NCBI GenBank assembly: GCA_030998225.1
Contig: JAPYXD010000262.1
Span: forward strand, 620,001-684,000
From: Diplolepis rosae
Lineage: Eukaryota; Arthropoda; Insecta; Hymenoptera; Diplolepididae
DNA length: 64,000 bases
Reading direction: 5' to 3'
Positions 23,931 through 36,584 of this stretch are shown in pieces; positions within the stretch are counted from its first letter, which is position 1, and each line of letters begins with the position of its first letter. A model generated the notes under the pieces. It did not search any database and was not told where the DNA came from. It saw only the letters and a list, made by a program, of their open reading frames with translations. The position numbers and the translations under genes were made by a program.

Positions 23931-26900
23931 TTAATACAATCGCTTGCGACTTTGCTCTGCTCGTTTCTGGTAGACCATGATCGCAATAACGACACAAACG
24001 ATCAAGCCCAATGCACATAGAAGCATCATGAAGAATGTTTTTATCCCACTTGAAGTTGCTGGTTTCGGATCGTCCACGTGTTCTAGAAATTCGAAATTCT
24101 TAACATTTAGTTTCAGAGATATTTAAGGCCATGGATCAACCAGACCACATGATTAAAATATTTATTACTTTATTCCTGCACTGAAAAAAAGTAGTCATGG
24201 CAAGTCCGCATTACATAGTTGTGGCTGTCAGGCTGCGGGCACCATTCGTATAGGCACACGCACGCAAAAGTACATAGTTGTAACGCCGATGCGATCCCAT
24301 AGGCACTACAACTATCTACAGGCTCGCTGTATGCTCAGAAGCGTTATTCGTATGCGCGCAAATGCATCAATTTCGCGAAAAATTTATATTCGGTCAATTA
24401 ACATGGACGTGTGGGTAAAAGAAAAATTGATTGAGTGGAACCTGGATACAAGCATATAATAAAATAAACGAACTAAAGATTATAATAAAAAAACTATATG
24501 AATCACAAATTTCGAATACAGTTTACATTTACAGATTGAGCATTTTTTTTATTTGAATTAAAATTCATGATTTATTGTTATTTATTATTTTTTATCCATA
24601 ATTGTCGATTTCAGTACTTCAAAAGTTACTCAGAGACTGTGAATGAAATTGAAATCATATTTACCAATTTTTAATATTACATTTTTTCAAATTTCAATAC
24701 AGGTTAAGTTATCCTAATAAACGCGAAGAATTTTGAATCGAAGAAACATTATTTATCGCACAATAATGATCGAATAACGGCTAAAAGAAACAAAAGAAAT
24801 ATAGACATATTTTCCATCCCTTTGCCTTGCATGCCTAACGCCACTATGCTGGTAGACCAAGCAACAGGGAATCTGTTATGAATGATTTATGACATTATTT
24901 ATTTCAGAAAACGGACTGCGCCATCAGAAGAGACGTTGGTCATAGAGTAATTGTGTCATGTTTTGGACAACGAAATATGATTTATAAATTTGTTATTAAC
25001 ATTTAAGACAAAAAATTCGCACTTTTTTTAGTCGCCGTTCGATCTGATTGGATAATTGGAAGCGGAGAAAATTCTGAAAAACCGGGAAATTGAGATTTTG
25101 TTAAACAAATTAATATCTCAGTTAATTTTTAACTTTTCAGGTTGTGGTTTGGTGGAAGAGTAACCGACTTTATGCTCTTCAAATGTATAAAAAAAAAAAC
25201 ACTTTAAGATTATACGTTTCCGCGCTATTGACACTTTAATTTATTTCATGCGTTAATTGTAAAATGTCTGCTTGCCACAGAGGTGGTCCGTTTTTTATTT
25301 TGAAAACGGCTTTTAAAAATATAAATCAAGCACAACAGAACGTCAATCTTGGTTTTTCGCTAAAATGTTGCAAAGTTTATTAAAAAAAGGTCCAAACATG
25401 GCTCTAAACGCTTGAACGCAGCAAAGTGACACAGTGAGCCTACTCGCTTTCTCCCCCCACCACTGTCACTTTGCTGCGTGCAAGCGTTTAGAGCCATGTT
25501 TGGACCTTTTTTTAATAAACTTTGCAACATTTTAGCGAAAAACCAAGATTGACGTTCTGTTGTGCTTGATTTATATTTTTAAAAGCCGTTTTCAAAATAA
25601 AAAACGGACCACCTCTGTGGCAAGCAGACATTTTACAATTAACGCATGAAATAAATTAAAGTAGGAAGAAGACATTGAATCTACCAGAAACACGATTGAG
25701 GATGTTTCAATTTTTGAAAGTCACAAACCCACATGACTAATGCCTTTCTTATGGGCCTTTTTTTATACCATTCATGTAAAGACGACGCATTCTTTTTTAG
25801 AAATCCAGCGATGATAAATGGAAAAAGAAAAAAAAATACAAAAGTAGTGCCGATAATGAGCACACTAAAGAGGTTATATATCTTTAAAAAGGCACCAAAA
25901 ATACACGGATAAGTGCAATAAAGCGTGGGATTTCGTGCGAAAAAAATCAATTTCTTTAAAATATACTTTAATAACGCTTGATTGCACTTAAGTAATTCTT
26001 AACTTAATATCTCACTACATGATTTTGAGCTTTTAAGCAAATCAATGCCGGTAACGGAAGAATTTATAGATGATACTTAGATTTAATTACATAAAAATTG
26101 TTTCTCACCTCTTGGGGCTTCGAAGAACGTTGCCGAGGGAAGTATACTTGCCCTATCTTCACCATCCTTAGGCTGTGGAACAAAATTAATTACATGTAAC
26201 GTACAGAAATCAAGGCACAACTGAACATAGTTTAATATTAAAGAATTATACAAAATATAATGCAAAAAACAATTAATTCAGACAGTATATTTATTCACAT
26301 AAATATCAGCCAACGTTTTGCGATTCACTCTGAAGAAATCATCAGGATAACGATGTGAAAATAAAAATTAATTCCATGTCGAATTTTCTGTGACCATGGT
26401 ACAAACAATTTTATGTGCCTCCGGCGCGTAAACTCGTTTTTACGCTGCGCTTGAGAGTAGCGTAATGTTGTGTATTACACCGTTGGCACCGTACTGACGA
26501 AGCCTTGTACATTTGAACTGCGCATGCGTCTATTACAATACGCTGCTACTACACAAGATCGAGAAAATCCAAATGGCTGGAAGTATTCGCGAAATGTCAA
26601 GTGAGATGGGCGATAATCACGGCAATTTCGACCTTTTCAAATTGTAATCGAGTGTACGCATAAAAACTCGTATATGCGCCGAAGTCAGATAAAATAGAAT
26701 ATGTGCCAATGCACACAATTCGGGTAATTACGAGACTCGCTTAAAATGCTCGCAGGATTGATCGCGCCTCGGATTCGATCTCCTGCGAGCATTGTCGCTC
26801 GTCGCGTAATAACCCTCATTATGTGTCTAGGCACATAATATACTATTACATATTAGATGACTAGTTTTTGGCTGATCCTTGTGTAAATAATTATACTGTT

Positions 26901-29811
26901 TGAATGGATTGTTGTTTGTATCTTGTATTACTGACTTAGACGTTAATCGAACTGTTTATTAACAAATGACCTCAATGAACTCATGTTATTTGGGTGAATC
27001 TAATTCAATAATCGAAATGGTAAAACGTCAAAAAACTTACATCATTTGGTAAATCTAATTCAAATAGTCGGACTGATAAAATATCATGATTATCGGAAAG
27101 ATCCCCTGTGGCTGCCGACAATCCAAGATAATATCCAGTAGGCAATTTAATTCCTTTCACGGAGAAGCACTCTTTCCAAGCTCCTTTATTTCCAATATCC
27201 GTCGAAACTAGATCAAAACAGTAAAAATTTAAGTACTTAAATTTACTTATGGGAAAAGAATCTGATTGTAATGCAATTTAATATACCACATCCGTACTCA
27301 AAAAGAAGAGACGAATTTGTTAGCCAGCCATATCTGACAAAAATTTCAAAAGTTTCAAAAATTAGGCTATTTTTAATGTTCAAATTAATCAGTTGAGTTT
27401 GAAATTTTTGCTTTGAAAAATAATTATTTTAAATATGTATCAGCTCCTGATAACACTCAAAAATATCTACAAATTATCCCTATGACATTTTTTGATCAGA
27501 CGAAAATTATACTGTTCCAGTATCATAAAACTAAAAAAAAAAAATCAATAATCTAATGTATATTTATATATATATATATGACCTGTTGAGAAGAAAGGTA
27601 CGTTAGGGCTATTTAGCTATTACAGCTATTTTATGATTCTTACTCCAATAAAAATTTCGTCTAAGCAAAACGAAATAACATATTTCCAACACTGGAAAAA
27701 TAATTTAAAAAGTTGGACTCAATCTCTCATACCTATCAAGGTATCTCTTTCATAACGCACGGCAATATGGGTATCATGATCAATATTTCTGAATTTCGCT
27801 TCACAGCCTGCGAGTTGCGTATGTGTTCCATCTCTATCATGGTCATAATGAAGAGTTCCATTGTTAATCATCGCTGATATGTAAGGATGTTGGTGCTATT
27901 GGAAAAATTAATAATTTTTATTTATTATCATAAAGCAATTTAAGAATAGCATTAAGGATAGCTATTTCTTTCAATACCATTTTTGGTTTCGAATGGGAAA
28001 CATTTCTTCGAGTGTAAAACTTTAACAACGATTTTCTTGAAATGAGATAAAAATGTCTGGTTTAATGTTTTTGATCCTAAATAGTTCGTTTTGAGCTTGA
28101 AATGTCAGAAATATATATGTGGAATAAATAGTAAATAAAAAATTATATCTCAAATTTTAGACATCTGTTTATATGAAATATCACTTTTGAATTTTGAAAC
28201 AGTGATATTAATACTTTTATTCAATTCAGGATTGCTTTCTGTTTGTATGTAAGATGAATAAATAATGCTTTTCCGTTCTGTGCACTAATTATAACTAAGC
28301 TTAATACTAAAATAGAATTTTGAAATTACGCACATTGTGTGGGCCATTGTGATTGCTATATGTGTCGAGAATCACCGCCAGACCTTGGAAGTAATCCTTA
28401 TTTCCAAAAACCGGCCCCGCCTGCATTCTGTCTTTGGCATACCAAATTGCGAATCCATCGCCAAATAATTCTTTTCCTTTTCCGTGCACTTTAAAGTGTA
28501 CCTGAAGTTCCCAGTTCCTCGCGTTAATTGGCTATTAAAACAGTAAATTAGAAAGAAGCTTTAAAAATGTATTTTACTTTATTCAAAATGTAATTTATAC
28601 TTAGAAACAACCGAAATTTAGATCTAAGAACTCAGTTTCTTGATTATCGTATGAATATATTTGAATAAATTACAACAAATAAAATTAATTAAATAAAACT
28701 AATAGGAAATTCAAAAAATAAGTAAACGAAATAGAAGGAATAACATGGAAAATACAAGATTAACTCTAGTAAATCATTCATTTTTATTCTTAAAAAAGTT
28801 AAACTGATCTCGTAACAAGACGTGCTTTTCGAGCATCCTTTACGTAATTTCGGCTTTATCTCTCCTCCAGAATGAATCACATTGACGTGTTTTTTAACAG
28901 TAAACAAACTTATGTTTGTGGACGCGTGCTTACACGCGATTGGCTGACAAGCAAATGCTTGTGAAATGTGAGCATTAGAATACATCGTCTCACCTATTTA
29001 AATTGAACTTCTTTCAAGCAATATTTTTCATTTTATCAATTATAATTAATTCACGTAGTTATTAAGGAATGATACATTTCTCTTAATTTCACTACAATTC
29101 TTTTTCACATGAGAAAGCTTAATCAGAAATTTAACAGACTAGAGCAAATCTTTTTTAGTGAATAAATAAAAGACATTAAAATGTATGAACTTACCACAGA
29201 ATTCCATATTGCTCCTTGCTTACTTTGTGTGTCAGCTGTTAACCTGATATAATTATTGGTAATGATCGTGCTACCCATGAAATCCCAGTAAGGTATCGTC
29301 ATGCCTGATCCTAATTTAAATCAAACTTAAAGGATTAATATGTAAATAAAAATACCCAACACAATGTCTATCAATCTGGTACTTTTTAACATTGGAAGAC
29401 ATCATTAAAATTTTATTGTATCAATAAAATCATGAACTACTTATCAAGCCTAATCAGGAAAAATAATTCTGATTTTTTTAATCAAGAAGTAACAGAAAAT
29501 AAATACAGCAATTCCTAACCCCAGAAAACAAATAGTGAACAAAAACATGCTTTTAAAGAAAAAATCCACCATAAATTAAATTGCGTCAGCAGAAAATGTT
29601 ACGATTCTGCTAAATTTTATAAATTACTTTAATGCAGTAACAATACATATTTAAAATAAAATAAAATTGATTTTTCCTAACCTTGATAGGGTCTGACAAG
29701 AGAATGTTCTCGCTTCATGTAATCATTTGTATTCCATTCCGCGCCTGCAATATTTAAAACACTCACTAAAAATATATAACACCAAATAAATTGTGAATTT
29801 CTTCCCATCAT
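23931..29811 (-). CDS. VIP36-type L-type lectin (LMAN2/LMAN2L homologue)
   Basis: Seven exons on the minus strand: 29682-29811, 29195-29310, 28334-28531, 27733-27895, 27041-27207, 26109-26172 and 23931-24082. All phases fit, giving 329 residues. Residues 1-24 form a signal peptide. The lectin domain has family landmarks KREHSLVRPYQG, GDGFAIWY (Asp107), the calcium/mannose-site stretch LDTYSN (Asp138, Asn142), Cys179 and Cys216 as the expected disulfide, and GDLSDNHD (238-245). One membrane segment (about 296-317) is followed by a short basic cytosolic tail ending KRLY, close to the KRFY exit signal of vertebrate VIP36. The protein should bind high-mannose glycoproteins and cycle between ER, intermediate compartment and Golgi. 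The second of two adjacent ATGs (29808) is an equally possible start. Introns carry palindromic elements at 25233-25662 and 26280-26905. Confidence 0.93.
24190..24380. repeat. short GC-richer block in lectin intron
   Basis: TACATAGTTGTGGC and TACATAGTTGTAACG repeat within 100 bases, followed by ACAACTATCTACAGG in inverse sense. It is GC-richer than its surroundings, so probably a decayed small transposon. Confidence 0.35.
25233..25662. mobile_element. near-perfect 430 bp palindrome in lectin intron
   Basis: ACTTTAATTTATTTCATGCG at 25233 is mirrored at 25643-25662. Arms of about 200 bp are almost identical through GGTGGTCCGTTTTTTATTTT and GGTCCAAACATGGCTCTAAA, with a loop of about 25-30 bases near 25435-25460. 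The near identity of the arms indicates recent origin or gene conversion. No coding capacity. Confidence 0.75.
26280..26905. mobile_element. TIR element in lectin intron
   Basis: The left end CAGTATATTTATTCACATAA and ATCAGCCAA is matched inverted at 26868-26903. Inside, TTTATGTGCCTC with CTCGTTTTTACGCTGCGC (26405-26450) resembles 50775-50830, and TGCTCGCAGGAT pairs with ATCTCCTGCGAGCA around 26755-26790 as a hairpin. Confidence 0.55.
28532..29194. other. lectin intron 2, no gene
   Basis: Holds a 98-codon minus-strand open frame (28689-28985) without recognisable motifs; AT-rich otherwise. Treated as intron. Confidence 0.45.
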
Positions 29812-30089
29812 GTTTAAATTTCACGGGCAAATAATTTTCTTCGTTGGGTTAGAACGCGGAATTAAAAAACAGTTAATCATCTGATTCTGTAGTGGCTGGA
29901 TACCAGTGAAAGCCTACATTAAATACTGGCTGATACAAGGTAACCAACGAATGGGAGAAGGACGCATAGATATTAAGGGACCTTTCACACATTTGCGAGC
30001 GGCCGGGATTGTAAACGTAAATTACCTGATGTAAATTACGCGAGGTTTTTAACGTATATTACGTGCGTGAGGATTTGCAGTTATGCATG

Positions 30090-30122
30090 CCAGAGATGAG
30101 TTGGGAGATTGCTAAAGTAATG
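30090..30122. repeat. 33 bp exact repeat, inverse at 39657-39689
   Basis: CCAGAGATGAGTTGGGAGAT and the following 13 bases occur inverted at 39657-39689 without mismatch. Flanks diverge immediately on both sides except a shared GTTATGC-like word. It could be the TIR of an element of about 9.6 kb now full of insertions, or two copies of a small repeat. Confidence 0.6.
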
Positions 30123-31180
30123 GAATAAGAGAATTTCACAAAAGTGGACTGATAAACGCGCCCTCTGAACGCGTTGCGCAAAAGGTGTACTTTACGCGTC
30201 GGTAAATAATGAAAGTTAGAAAATCCAGAAATGATTTACCATCAGAATTTCTATGGAGGGGCAGCGGCGCGTGATGCCCTTGTTTCTTCCTCGTCGCTCT
30301 TGCACGCGAGAACGACACGTCCCACTTCTCCTTATTCTCCTCGCTTCCTTCAAGCAATGTTATTTTTAGATTTCACGCTTTCGGTTATCGAGTCGGAATT
30401 GAGAATTGTGTATTTCTGTCGAAACCGTGCAAAAGAGGCGCGAAGCAGACGACAATTTCAAATATACGAAATATGTTATTTAAGAATCAACACTTTTTTT
30501 TCCGATATTTTTGGATAAAATCTGCCTAAAATAAAAATCTGAAATATCGTGTGAAATTTTATAAGCATTTGAACACTTCAAAAATAAACTTTCAGTAAAA
30601 TTTGATGCCAATAAATGTTCCAAATTTGAATCAATATATATTTTCCTATTCAAATTTCCATATTTCTTATAAATTTTGTGCATTTAAAAACTTTTTAGTT
30701 AGAGAGATATTTTCTATTAAGAAGAGATAAACATAAATTTCAAGTTTAAAATTTACATTCTCAGTTTTATGTTAGCAATATTTTCATCTCACATTTTTGT
30801 AGCTTAAGCACAGACTTTTCATTAAAAAAATGAAATGGTCTATGGAAAGGAAAAATTGTCTAACAGATGTGGATAAATTAAGAAGCTAAAATATGTGTTC
30901 ATGAATATCTTCATATGAACATGTAAATATTTATCGATATTAAATTTTACATAAAAATTTTTGTCCGAAGTGTTCAAATCTTGTTACAATATGACAAGAT
31001 CATATGGACGAGTTAAATTTTTTTAATGAAATATTTTGTAATTTTTAATTTGTCTGTTCTTCTGAAATCGGAGGAAGATTTGAACAGTAAACAACAAATT
31101 TTCCAATGGAATTCAAGGTCAATGAATGCTTAAAGTTTTATATTAAAATTTTAATTACAAAATTTTGAAGCTTTGTAACT
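30123..31180. other. intergenic, nothing identified
   Basis: Overlapping open frames of 73-95 codons on opposite strands (30136-30518) lie in a CpG-containing, less AT-rich stretch. No motif recognised. The remainder is AT-rich. Confidence 0.35.
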
Positions 31181-31184
31181 ATAA

Positions 31185-31500
31185 CATTTTTTGGAATTTA
31201 CATCTTCTACATGACAATTTGTATATATATATAAACTACCATCGGAAATTACAGAGGTTGACCTGGAGTTTCAACTTTCGTTAAAGTGATTTATTTTATA
31301 GAAAGATATTACAAAAGAAATTTTAATTTAGATCTCTTTGAAGGAAATTAATAAGTATGTAAAAAAATTAAAATTTTAAAAGATTTTTTTTAGTATGTCT
31401 TCATAGTGATTTTTTAACCTAATTAAAATATTTTTAGAAAGTCTTTTCTGGATTCTATATGCTGGGGTTGAACATGTTACAAAAAGTCGTGTAATTTTAA
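31185..31500. repeat. dispersed repeat, inverse copy at 37540-37830
   Basis: Shared blocks with 37540-37830 in inverse orientation: CATCGGAAATTACAGAG, GGAGTTTCAACTTTCGT, AGTATGTCTTCATAGTGATT and TCTGGATTCTAT. A more decayed piece is at 34670-34760. No coding content. Confidence 0.55.
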
Positions 31501-31982
31501 AAATGTGTATCCCCATACCAATGAAATCTTAAAGTGTGCTGTTCGATAAAATATTAGATATAATATATTTTACTTTTGAATAATCAAACCTTTTATTTAT
31601 ACTTATATATTGAAATTTTCATTTATAATATGTTATGTATTCTGAAAGTTTTTTCAAAATGTTTTATTCTAAAGGATTTATTTTCAATTTTCCTTCATAC
31701 CAAATTAAAGTTAGTGTACGATTTCGTGTGCTAATTTTGATATAATTTATGTATTTTTCAAATATTTAAACCTTTTATACTCAAACATTCAGAATTATTT
31801 TGAATTCAAAATGTTTTAATAAATTTCATTGGCTTTAGGGTCCATAAATGAAGAAGTCTATTATAAATTAAATCAAGGGTCATTACAATTTACTATTTTA
31901 ATTGTTTTAATAAAACATTGAATAATTTAAAAACATTAAACATATTAATACGTTCATAGTTACATACTTAAGTTTTCGAATG

Positions 31983-32035
31983 CACCGGGATTCGAGCCCG
32001 GGTATTTCGATTGCCGGTCGACTGTATGTACATTC
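31983..32035 (-). repeat. tRNA-like B-box fragment
   Basis: On the minus strand, GTCGACCGGCAATCGA is followed by CCGGGCTCGAATCCCGG, a perfect T-arm-like hairpin. The 5' half of a tRNA is not evident. It resembles 62209-62275 and is probably a tRNA-derived repeat. Confidence 0.4.
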
Positions 32036-33235
32036 GTGTAAAAATATTAAATATTTTGAAAATGTTTTTTCAAGTATTTTACTTTATACACTGAGAGACT
32101 TTTCGTTAGAATAAATCGTAAAAGTGAATCATATTTTAGTATAATATCGTTTCAAAATGAGGCAAACAGGGTTTACATATCAGAAATTAATATAGTGGTT
32201 TTCAAGCGGCGAAATTAATATTTTCGTTTGAATAAATGGAATATATGTTTTACTAACTGCTATAAAACCTACGAGAATTTGAAATTTACTATATCAAAGT
32301 TGCGAAGCGAAACAAAGAATATGTGAATCTAAAAACCACTATATGAAAAATCACTCACTCCACCAAAAAGTTTGACCTTCAGAAGGGACGTCTCCGGATT
32401 ATGGATTGTGGTGTCTTTTTCTAACGCGTGCGAAGCAAGAGGAAGATAGAGGGGAGAGCTTTGGGCACTCAGAAGAGGGGAGGTTTCAGTGAAAACACAC
32501 ACAAATATTATTATCATACCTTAGTTATGTTCATATATTTAAGTACACAATGCTACACTATTTATATTCGCATACGCTTGAAATTAAATTTCAGAATCGA
32601 CTTTGGGTTCGAACCCCCTACTCTACCTATATCTACATTAACTAAACGCATTCCTAACGCCTAAAGCCTCTCGGCTATTCTCGCTTGCCATATTCCGAAA
32701 TAAATGTTGCTTATAAGCCACTACTGAGTTGGGGGTTGGGCAGACTTGGATTCGAGTCTACGACGCTATTCGGATAACGTCGGAAGTACTCGGACGACAT
32801 TCTGAAACAAATTATATGAAAAACCGAGAATGAATGTTTTGATTTTTGCTGCGCGTCGTGAGGTTTCTGGCAAGTTCATATTTATAATATGAATTTCTCA
32901 AACATGCTTTCCAAAATGTGACATTCATTATTCATCTTATTCAAATTATTTTTAGCCAACTTAGTAATCATAATATCATTTTCTCGTACTTTCAATTTCT
33001 CGAATAGAGATTCATAATATTTAGTATTTAAAATACTACTTTATCTTCTTCATGTATTAAAGACCGTTATGACTATATCAAACTTCGATGTCATAATATG
33101 AATAAGTATAATAAAGCCTCGGCTTTCCCCATTTTGGAACGATATTATACTAAATTTTGATTCATCTTTATCATTTACTCTGATAAGGTCCTCGGGGATG
33201 GTGTGGGAAGTGGGAGAGGGACGCTTATGCTAGGT

Positions 33236-33710
33236 GGGTGACGGCTGGGTTCCAGCAACAGAGTGTAGCGTGAGAGAGAGAGAGAGTGCGTGGTAAAGAG
33301 AGAGGGAGCCGACTGGGTTGCCAGTGGCTGTAGTGAAGTGAGTGTATGTATCGACTGGGTGCCAGCGACAGAGTAGTGAGAGAGTGAGTCGGCTGGTTTC
33401 CAGCGACTGTGTAGAGAATGTGAGGGAGAGCGGGTGTGTGAGTATTTCGGCTGGATACCAGCGACAGTGTAGATAGCGAGAGAGAGTGGGTGTATGTCGG
33501 CTGGGTGCCAGCGACGATGTGGTGAGCGAGAGAGAGAGTGTGTGTGTCGACTGGATGCCAGCGACAGTGTAGGGGGAGAGAGTGTGTATGTCGGCTGGGT
33601 GCCAGCGACAGCGTAGAGAGCAGGGGAGAGAATGTCGGCTGGGTGCCAGCGACAGTGTAGAGAGCGAGGGAGAGAGAGTGAGAGACCGACTGGGATACCA
33701 GCGGCTCAAA
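33236..33710. repeat. GC-rich minisatellite
   Basis: About nine to ten diverged units of 40-60 bp, each with GGCTGGGTGCCAGCGACAG followed by a variable GAGAGA/GTGTGT tract. The long open frames on the minus strand (repeating TVAGTQPT-like words) arise from the tandem array in two overlapping frames and are not taken as genes. Confidence 0.8.
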
Positions 33711-33719
33711 TGCAGCGAG

Positions 33720-34408
33720 AGAGAGTGCGTAGTCTAGGCGTTGAAGGTTCTTGTAGGCGGCGAGTGGAGATATCCCGGGATCGGAGTCGGGAGCAAGAAA
33801 TGGCACCGGAGAAGTCGGTACATCGTAGGACTTTATTTTTATCTTTCTAAATCTAACTACATTTTTACCTATAAGTTAAAATACTAAAGTACAAGCGGGG
33901 TCGGACGACGTTGACTGTCGTCGTAGTCCAGGGAAGCTGCCCTGAACTCAACTGCCACTCCAACGTCCCGAGGCCCTTTTTATAGGGATGGAAAAATCGG
34001 GGAGAAGTGTCGTAGTGGAAGGAGTATGGTTTTTTCTACATAGTTTTTCGAGTACCGATACTCCTTCCCCTTGCAAGTTCACTGACCACTTGGAGGGAGG
34101 TAATGTTGCTGTCCCTCTCACTCCTGTGGCCAGCATCGTTTCGTCCTTTTCTTCCCAATTCGTAGCGATTGATTGGGAAGGGGTAGGCGTTGAGAGAAGT
34201 GCTCTCCTCTCTGCTTTTCCTTGCCTTTCCCGGCCTTCACTTTTCTAGCTTACAGTGAGTGAAGGCCGTTCTTAGGCCAGGGAGATGAGACGATAGAAGG
34301 GAAGGCACTCGCATCTGGTCGGCCAGTTGCAGTGGTGCGACAAGGACGGGGCTTTTCCGATGTTAGTGCGTGTGTCGGAAAAGGACGCATAGCCGTACCC
34401 TTCTAACA
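33720..34408 (-). promoter_or_regulatory. LTR-like promoter and poly(A) unit
   Basis: On the minus strand a TATA box (CTATAAAAAGGGCCT, 33973-33985) is followed about 140 bp downstream by AATAAA (33832-33837), the U3-R-U5 spacing of an LTR. Possible termini are TGTTAGAAGG (34399-34408) and CCTACA (33752-33757); no matching target duplication was seen, and the minisatellite follows in the leader position. It could also be an ordinary cellular promoter. Confidence 0.35.
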
Positions 34409-35811
34409 GTACCACTTTTCCAGAGCCTCGAGTCGTTTTTCCAGAGTGAATTTCGGACAAGCGTCTTCTAATGGTAGGAAAGTGTGATGGTTTTCTACCA
34501 TTACTATATACGGCCTAAGGCGCGTATATCAACTCTAACGAAAAGTCTCTCAGTGTAGTAATGATTTGGCGAATTTACTTCACACTGAATAAATCTCAAA
34601 GTGCAAGATCGCATGAGAACTCAAATACAATTTATGCTTTTTTTGTAATATTTAAAACCTCTCTTTACACAGATTCTTCCATCGGAAATTAGAGGTTCAT
34701 ATGTTATTTAAGCTATTGTTAAAGTAACTTAATTTTTATAATAAAAGGTTAATATTTTTTCATGATGCTAAAATAAAAGTTAACACAGGTTTGCTTCTAA
34801 TAAGCCCAAGTTAAGAGCATAATATTAATTTTGTAAAAATATACTACAAAAAATCTGCCCGCTTCGTGGGCAAATTCTCATCGCGCGCTTCGCTTGCAAG
34901 TTTGAGCGCGCCTGGGGCGCGTGATTCGATCGTCGCACTCGGTCTTATATTCTTCGGACCCTAAAGCCAACTAAGAACATGAACAATATTTGAATACTAA
35001 TACTAAGGGTCGATATAAGTCCTGTTTCATTATTATTTAAATTTATTACTTGTAATTTGATACTTAAGTTCAAGTCAATTTTAAAATATTATCGATGTGA
35101 ATTACATTTTCTCAAAGTTACTAAATTTGTTTTTGATTTCAAATGAAAAAAGAAATTCAATTTACTTCAAGCTCTATCAGCCTTAAAGAACACATTCTTA
35201 TCATGAAACTTGCGCTTCGCGCTCGATTTTCTGTATACATTTCTGTAACTTTCTAATAATTTGCAAGATTACAAAAAATCTATTTTCTTTCAAATATTTA
35301 AAAAAGGAGGAGAATTCATAGACTCTTTTAGAGAAAACGATTTTTTGTATTATCGCTTATTTTATATCACACATATTTTGGTTCAAAAATGGAATATTTT
35401 ATTTTCAATATTGTATTTTTTAAAACCAAAACATGAAATATATATCTTGTCAAAAAATGTCCTACTGAGAATTTGTAGACCTCATTTAGACAAATAATTT
35501 TCTATCTCAACGTTTTTTTCGTATGTTACATATTTTGTTCAAATAATGAAATTTTTTAATTTTAATCGTATTTTTTAAAATTATAATGAAAAATATACGT
35601 TTTATTAGAAACTATATCTGAAAATATTTGTATACATTATTGAAACGAACAATTTACCATTCTTACGTTTTTTTTGTATTTCACATATTTTAGTTAAAAA
35701 ATTGAATTTCGGATTTTCAATGGTATTTTTTTTTTAATTAAAAAGAAAAATATACATCTTATGAAAAAATGTTGCAGTTCAAACTTGTAGATCTTTGTAT
35801 CATATAGGTTT

Positions 35812-36414
35812 GGTTTCGTCGATCTTGCGATCAATAAAACAACATTCTATAAAAAAGTCCTTCATTATATTTGGTCAAAAATTCTCCTATGTTTCAACCT
35901 CACTGCGGGTCTTTTTCAAGGAATATATATGTCACTAAAAATTGAACAAATCAATTTACCATCAAATTTCTTTTTCCAAAGAGAACTATTTTATATGTTG
36001 TGTTGATATAATAAATAAGTACTTACATAAATTACAAAAAAACGAAAGCACACATGAAGATTCAATCTTATTCTTGAAAATGTTATTAAAATTAAAGCCT
36101 CAAAGATTGAGGGCTTCAATAATTTAAAATTACATTATAATACGGTGTGTAAGTACAATCCGATGAAGCAACGCAAACTGTAGGATAGAGAGACGAAGAT
36201 ACGATAAATTGAATTAAATTCACCAACGTGCTAAAGCTTGAGAACACAAACTTGAAAATCATATGTTAAATAATGCCATGGCAAATTCGATTAATATTCA
36301 TAATTTCAGCCTTACAATTTATTGAAATATTAATATTTTTATTGATATAAATTGATTCAATAATTTTTCTTTAATGTTGCTTTATTGACCCTAAGACCGA
36401 CGAAACCAAACCTA
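35812..36414. mobile_element. 600 bp TIR element inserted in family B copy
   Basis: GGTTTGGTTTCGTCGATCTT at 35812 is matched by a diverged inverse ending CGACGAAACCAAACC at 36414, giving TIRs of about 37 bp, with TATA on both flanks. A 61-codon frame inside has no recognised motif. Confidence 0.6.
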
Positions 36415-36584
36415 TATATGATATAATAATATAACGGTCGAAGAAATGGTCATCCGTTCTTTATAAAGGAAAAAAAACAAACAAAAATTCTAGCCTGTTG
36501 TTTACAAATTTCTAAGTTTTTCGTTCATTTTATCCGGTTTTCTATATAGGTACAGTGAATTCTACATATTTTTTCCCATTCGTG

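Noticed and set aside
28689..28985. 98-codon frame in lectin intron
   Set aside because: Lies in an intron of a well-defined gene and has no recognised features.
33236..33710. Regular repeats that could suggest a CRISPR array
   Set aside because: Units are contiguous and variable in length with low-complexity spacers, in a eukaryotic genome; it is a minisatellite.
33225..33850. Long open frames (159-193 codons) over the minisatellite
   Set aside because: They exist in more than one frame because a GC-rich tandem unit lacks stops; composition follows the repeat and there is no family signature.
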